This document shows positions 14,696 to 16,824 of a stretch of 16,824 nt of DNA, piece by piece. The DNA is taken from positions 1 through 16,824 of the forward strand of contig CAZEFK010000163.1 of the NCBI GenBank assembly GCA_964511405.1, in the 5' to 3' direction. The stretch's first letter is position 1; every line of letters starts with the position of its first letter. A program made the position numbers and the translations under genes. The notes under the pieces are model-generated. The model saw only the letters and a program-made list of their open reading frames with translations. It was not told where the DNA came from and did not search any database. The DNA is from CAZEFK01 sp964511405 (GTDB lineage Bacteria; Pseudomonadota; Alphaproteobacteria; Elsterales; Elsteraceae).

Positions 14696-16257
14696 TTGAC
14701 CTCGAGTTGGTCGTCGGCCCGGTGCTGGGCATGGACGGTGCTGCGCATCGCCCAGGGGATCACTTGGTGATGCAGCGGCAGCTGCGCCACGTCGCTCTTG
14801 TACAGCTCCAGCGCCTGGTGGATCAGCTGGTCGCGCTTGGTCTGGTCCAGCTCCAGCCGCATCGCCTGGATCAGCCGGTCCATCTCGGGATTCTTGTAGC
14901 CGCCCAAGTTCCACAGCCCATCGCCGGGCCGGCCGGTCGGGCTGAGCAGGTTGATCTGGAAGGAATAGAAGGCGTCGAGCGTCGGTGGCCCCGAGCCCAG
15001 CAGGAACATCGAGGTGTCGCGGCTTTGGATCTTGGCGAAGAACGGGCCGAGGGGCATCGAATTGAGCCGCACCTTGACCCCGATCTGCGCCCACATCACG
15101 ACAAGGGCCTGGCAGATCGCCTCGTCGTTGACATAGCGGTTGTTCGAGCAGTCGAGCGCGAAGTCGAACCCGTCCGGGTACCCGGCCTCGGCCAGCAGCG
15201 CCTTGGCCTTGGCCCGGTCGAGCGGCAGCCGCTGGTCGAGATCGGGCGCATAGCCGCGCACGCCGGGCGGGAACAGCAGCGCGGTCGGGATCGCGTAGCC
15301 GCGCATCACCCGGGTCTTGATCGCCTCGATGTCGATCGCCTGGTACAGCGCCTGGCGGAGCCGGCGGTCCTTGAACGGGTTGCGGCCCTTGATCGAGGAC
15401 GTGGCCAGCTCGTCGCGGCCCTGGTCCATGACCAGGAACATGGTGCGGATCTCGGGTCCGACCAGCACGGTGATGCCATCGGTATGTTTCAGCCGGTCGA
15501 CGTCCTGGAGCGGCGGGTCGAGCACGAAGTCGACCTCCCCGGACAGCAGGGCCGCGACCCGGGTTGCCGCTGACGAAATCGGCAGCGATATATATTCGGT
15601 GACGTTGCCCTCGACCGGCCCCCAATAATCGGGATTGCGGACGAGAACGGTCCGGGTATCGGGCTCGCGCGACTGCAGCTTGTAGGGACCGGTGCCGTTG
15701 GTGTGGCTGACCGCGTAGGTCTGTTCCTTCTGCGCGAAATTCTGCGGCCGTTCGACATGGTTGGCCTCGGCCCAGGCCCGGCTCACGATCGCGACGCTGG
15801 TCAGCTTGTCCAGCAGCACCGGGTCGGGCTCGCGGGTGGTGATGTCGACGGTCAGCGGGTCGACGGCGACGCTGCCGGTCACGGTGTCGACGAAGTTGGC
15901 GTAGTTGGAGCCGGGCGCGGCGGCACGCGCCACCGAGAACACCACGTCGTCGGCGGTGAACGGCGTGCCGTCGTGGAACTTGACGTTGGGCCGCAGGACG
16001 AAGCGCCAGCGCGTCGGGTCCACCTCGGTCCACGACACCGCCAGGCCCGGCTCCAGCCCGAGTGCGCGGTCGCGGTTGACCAGCGGCTCATAGATCTGGC
16101 GCAGGAGCTGCGCCGTTGTGGCCACGTTCTGGCTGTGCGGATCCAGGGTCGCGGCATCGCCGGCCATGGCGAAGCGCAGCGTCTTGGCCGCCGCGGGGCC
16201 GGCAACGGCAAGCGCGGCGAGCCCGGCGAGAGAGATCAGCAGGCGGGACAGGCGCAT
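14677..16257 (-). CDS. Periplasmic family 5 solute-binding protein of an ABC transporter (peptide/opine type)
   Basis: This 526-residue protein has a signal peptide at residues 1-24 (MRLSRLLISLAGLAALAVAG, then PAAA before KTLRFAM). The mature part follows the SBP_bac_5 (DppA/OppA) pattern: TLDPHSQNVATTAQLLRQIY, then EPGLAVSW, then KFHDGTPFTADDVVFSVARA, then NGTGPYKL, and DRRLRQALYQAIDIEAIK further on. Such proteins capture di- or oligopeptides, opines, nickel complexes or other solutes for ABC import. No permease or ATPase genes are in view, so the partners are unknown. The ATG at 16257 is the only start giving a proper signal peptide; GAGG lies 10 bases before it. The stop overlaps the racemase-family start, suggesting a shared amino-acid or peptide pathway, which is inference. 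Confidence 0.93.
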   Translation of the reverse strand: MRLSRLLISLAGLAALAVAGPAAAKTLRFAMAGDAATLDPHSQNVATTAQLLRQIYEPLVNRDRALGLEPGLAVSWTEVDPTRWRFVLRPNVKFHDGTPFTADDVVFSVARAAAPGSNYANFVDTVTGSVAVDPLTVDITTREPDPVLLDKLTSVAIVSRAWAEANHVERPQNFAQKEQTYAVSHTNGTGPYKLQSREPDTRTVLVRNPDYWGPVEGNVTEYISLPISSAATRVAALLSGEVDFVLDPPLQDVDRLKHTDGITVLVGPEIRTMFLVMDQGRDELATSSIKGRNPFKDRRLRQALYQAIDIEAIKTRVMRGYAIPTALLFPPGVRGYAPDLDQRLPLDRAKAKALLAEAGYPDGFDFALDCSNNRYVNDEAICQALVVMWAQIGVKVRLNSMPLGPFFAKIQSRDTSMFLLGSGPPTLDAFYSFQINLLSPTGRPGDGLWNLGGYKNPEMDRLIQAMRLELDQTKRDQLIHQALELYKSDVAQLPLHHQVIPWAMRSTVHAQHRADDQLEVKWVTID

Positions 16258-16381
16258 GGCGCGGAGGCCTCGGGTGCGGGTCGCAGGGATCGGTGATCGT
16301 GGCCGGGTTGGCGAGGCGGGCGCAAGCCGGGATGTGGCGCGCCGCGGAACCGGGGCCGCGTTCCGGCGGTTCTCCGCCGGC
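16258..16381. other. Divergent intergenic region with a hairpin next to the deacetylase start
   Basis: These 124 bp lie between the binding-protein gene and the plus-strand deacetylase. A perfect stem CCGGCGG-TTCT-CCGCCGG occupies 16363-16380, ending one base before the ATG at 16382. It would cover the place where a ribosome-binding site is expected; no AGGAG-like site is visible. No promoter is convincing in either direction. Confidence 0.45.
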
Positions 16382-16824
16382 ATGGAGACAAACCCGGCCG
16401 CACTGTTGCGGCCCGAAGACCTGCCGGCGCCGCTGCTGGTGGCGGCACCGCATCCCGACGACGAAAGCCTGGCCTGCGGCGGCCTGATCGCCGCCATGCG
16501 CGGCCGCGGCGCCGATGTCGCCATCATCGTCATGAGCGACGGCGCGGCCTCGCACCCGGCCTCGCGCACCCATCCGCCGGCGCGCCTGGCGGCGCTGCGG
16601 CAGGACGAGGCGCTGGCCGCCGCCGCGGCGCTGGGCGTCGCGGCCGAGCGGGTCGAGTTCTGGCAATTGCCCGACGGCGCCGTCCCCGGCCCCGGCATGC
16701 CGGGCTATGCCGCCGCCGTCGCGCGCGCCCTGGAGCGGCTGCGGCGCTTGCGACCGGGGCTGGTGGCGATCCCGGACGCCGCCGACGACCAAGACGACCA
16801 CCGGGCCACCGCCGCGATCTGGAC
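16382..16824 (+). CDS. PIG-L/LmbE-family zinc-dependent N-deacetylase (C-terminus cut by window edge)
   Basis: The frame is open from an ATG at 16382 to the edge, giving 147 complete codons. The start of the fold carries the family signature AAPHPDDESLACGG (residues 21-34; H24 and D27 predicted zinc ligands, D26 predicted catalytic base). This is followed by a beta strand VAIIVMSDGAASHP and an RQDEALAAAAALG helix. Near the edge DDQDDHRA offers the third zinc-binding His. Relatives remove acetyl groups from N-acetylglucosamine-containing lipids, mycothiol precursors or antibiotics; the substrate here cannot be inferred. It diverges from the binding-protein gene. Plus-strand composition and frame agree with a real gene even though a start-to-stop ORF is not complete in the window. 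Confidence 0.88.
   Translation, partial: METNPAALLRPEDLPAPLLVAAPHPDDESLACGGLIAAMRGRGADVAIIVMSDGAASHPASRTHPPARLAALRQDEALAAAAALGVAAERVEFWQLPDGAVPGPGMPGYAAAVARALERLRRLRPGLVAIPDAADDQDDHRATAAIW

Noticed and set aside
14696..16033. Upstream extension of the racemase-family frame through the binding-protein gene
   Set aside because: It is out of register with the clear SBP_bac_5 protein and has a repetitive Arg/Pro composition; ATG 14695 with a GAGGT site explains the gene.
16088..16801. Minus-strand open frame opposite the deacetylase start
   Set aside because: The plus strand encodes HPDDE and DDHRA zinc motifs; the minus translation has none and is Gly/Arg-rich.

Overview
The window is GC-rich DNA (strong G/C preference at third codon positions, overlapping genes, few intergenic bases) from an alphaproteobacterium. 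A MucR/Ros-family zinc-finger regulator, a stand-alone PAS protein of the alphaproteobacterial PAS_5 type and a fused BcsA-BcsB cellulose synthase like that of Komagataeibacter point to the Rhodospirillales or a nearby group. Genus cannot be fixed from this sequence alone.

Left two thirds (about 1-12210): a class I bacterial cellulose secretion (bcs) locus. On the minus strand, read right to left, the genes are a BcsP-like gene with a BcsR-type N-terminus (10850-10197), bcsQ (10183-9386), a bcsA-bcsB fusion (9389-5040), bcsC (5040-1078), bcsD (1081-554), and a proline/alanine-rich single-pass membrane protein of unknown function that runs off the left edge (557-1). All junctions from bcsQ onward are ATGA or TGATG overlaps, so the set is very likely one translationally coupled operon. 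The periplasmic GH8 endoglucanase bcsZ (11137-12210, plus strand) diverges from it across a 286-bp intergenic region carrying two pairs of short direct repeats. Together the genes would polymerise glucose from UDP-glucose at the inner membrane (BcsA, activated by c-di-GMP through PilZ), guide the glucan through the periplasm (BcsB, BcsD), export it through the BcsC TPR-porin, and trim it with BcsZ. BcsQ and the BcsP-like protein would act as cytoplasmic assembly or scaffold factors.

Middle (12215-13945): a PAS_5 protein convergent with bcsZ, whose last codons are made of two 63-bp, in-frame, doubly palindromic repeats; then a MucR/Ros-family regulator on the plus strand; then a nested inverted-repeat intergenic element of about 183 bp and further hairpins.

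Right third (13946-16824): an overlapping minus-strand pair encoding an aspartate/glutamate-racemase-superfamily protein and a periplasmic family 5 (peptide/opine type) substrate-binding protein. Diverging from it is the start of a PIG-L/LmbE-type zinc N-deacetylase, cut by the right edge.

Points most worth a second look: the BcsP-like scaffold protein with two LFxRL motifs, the unknown membrane protein coupled to bcsD, the internal signal-peptide-like segment of the BcsAB fusion, and the protein-coding palindromic repeats in the PAS gene. No tRNA, rRNA, CRISPR array, transposase or phage gene was seen.
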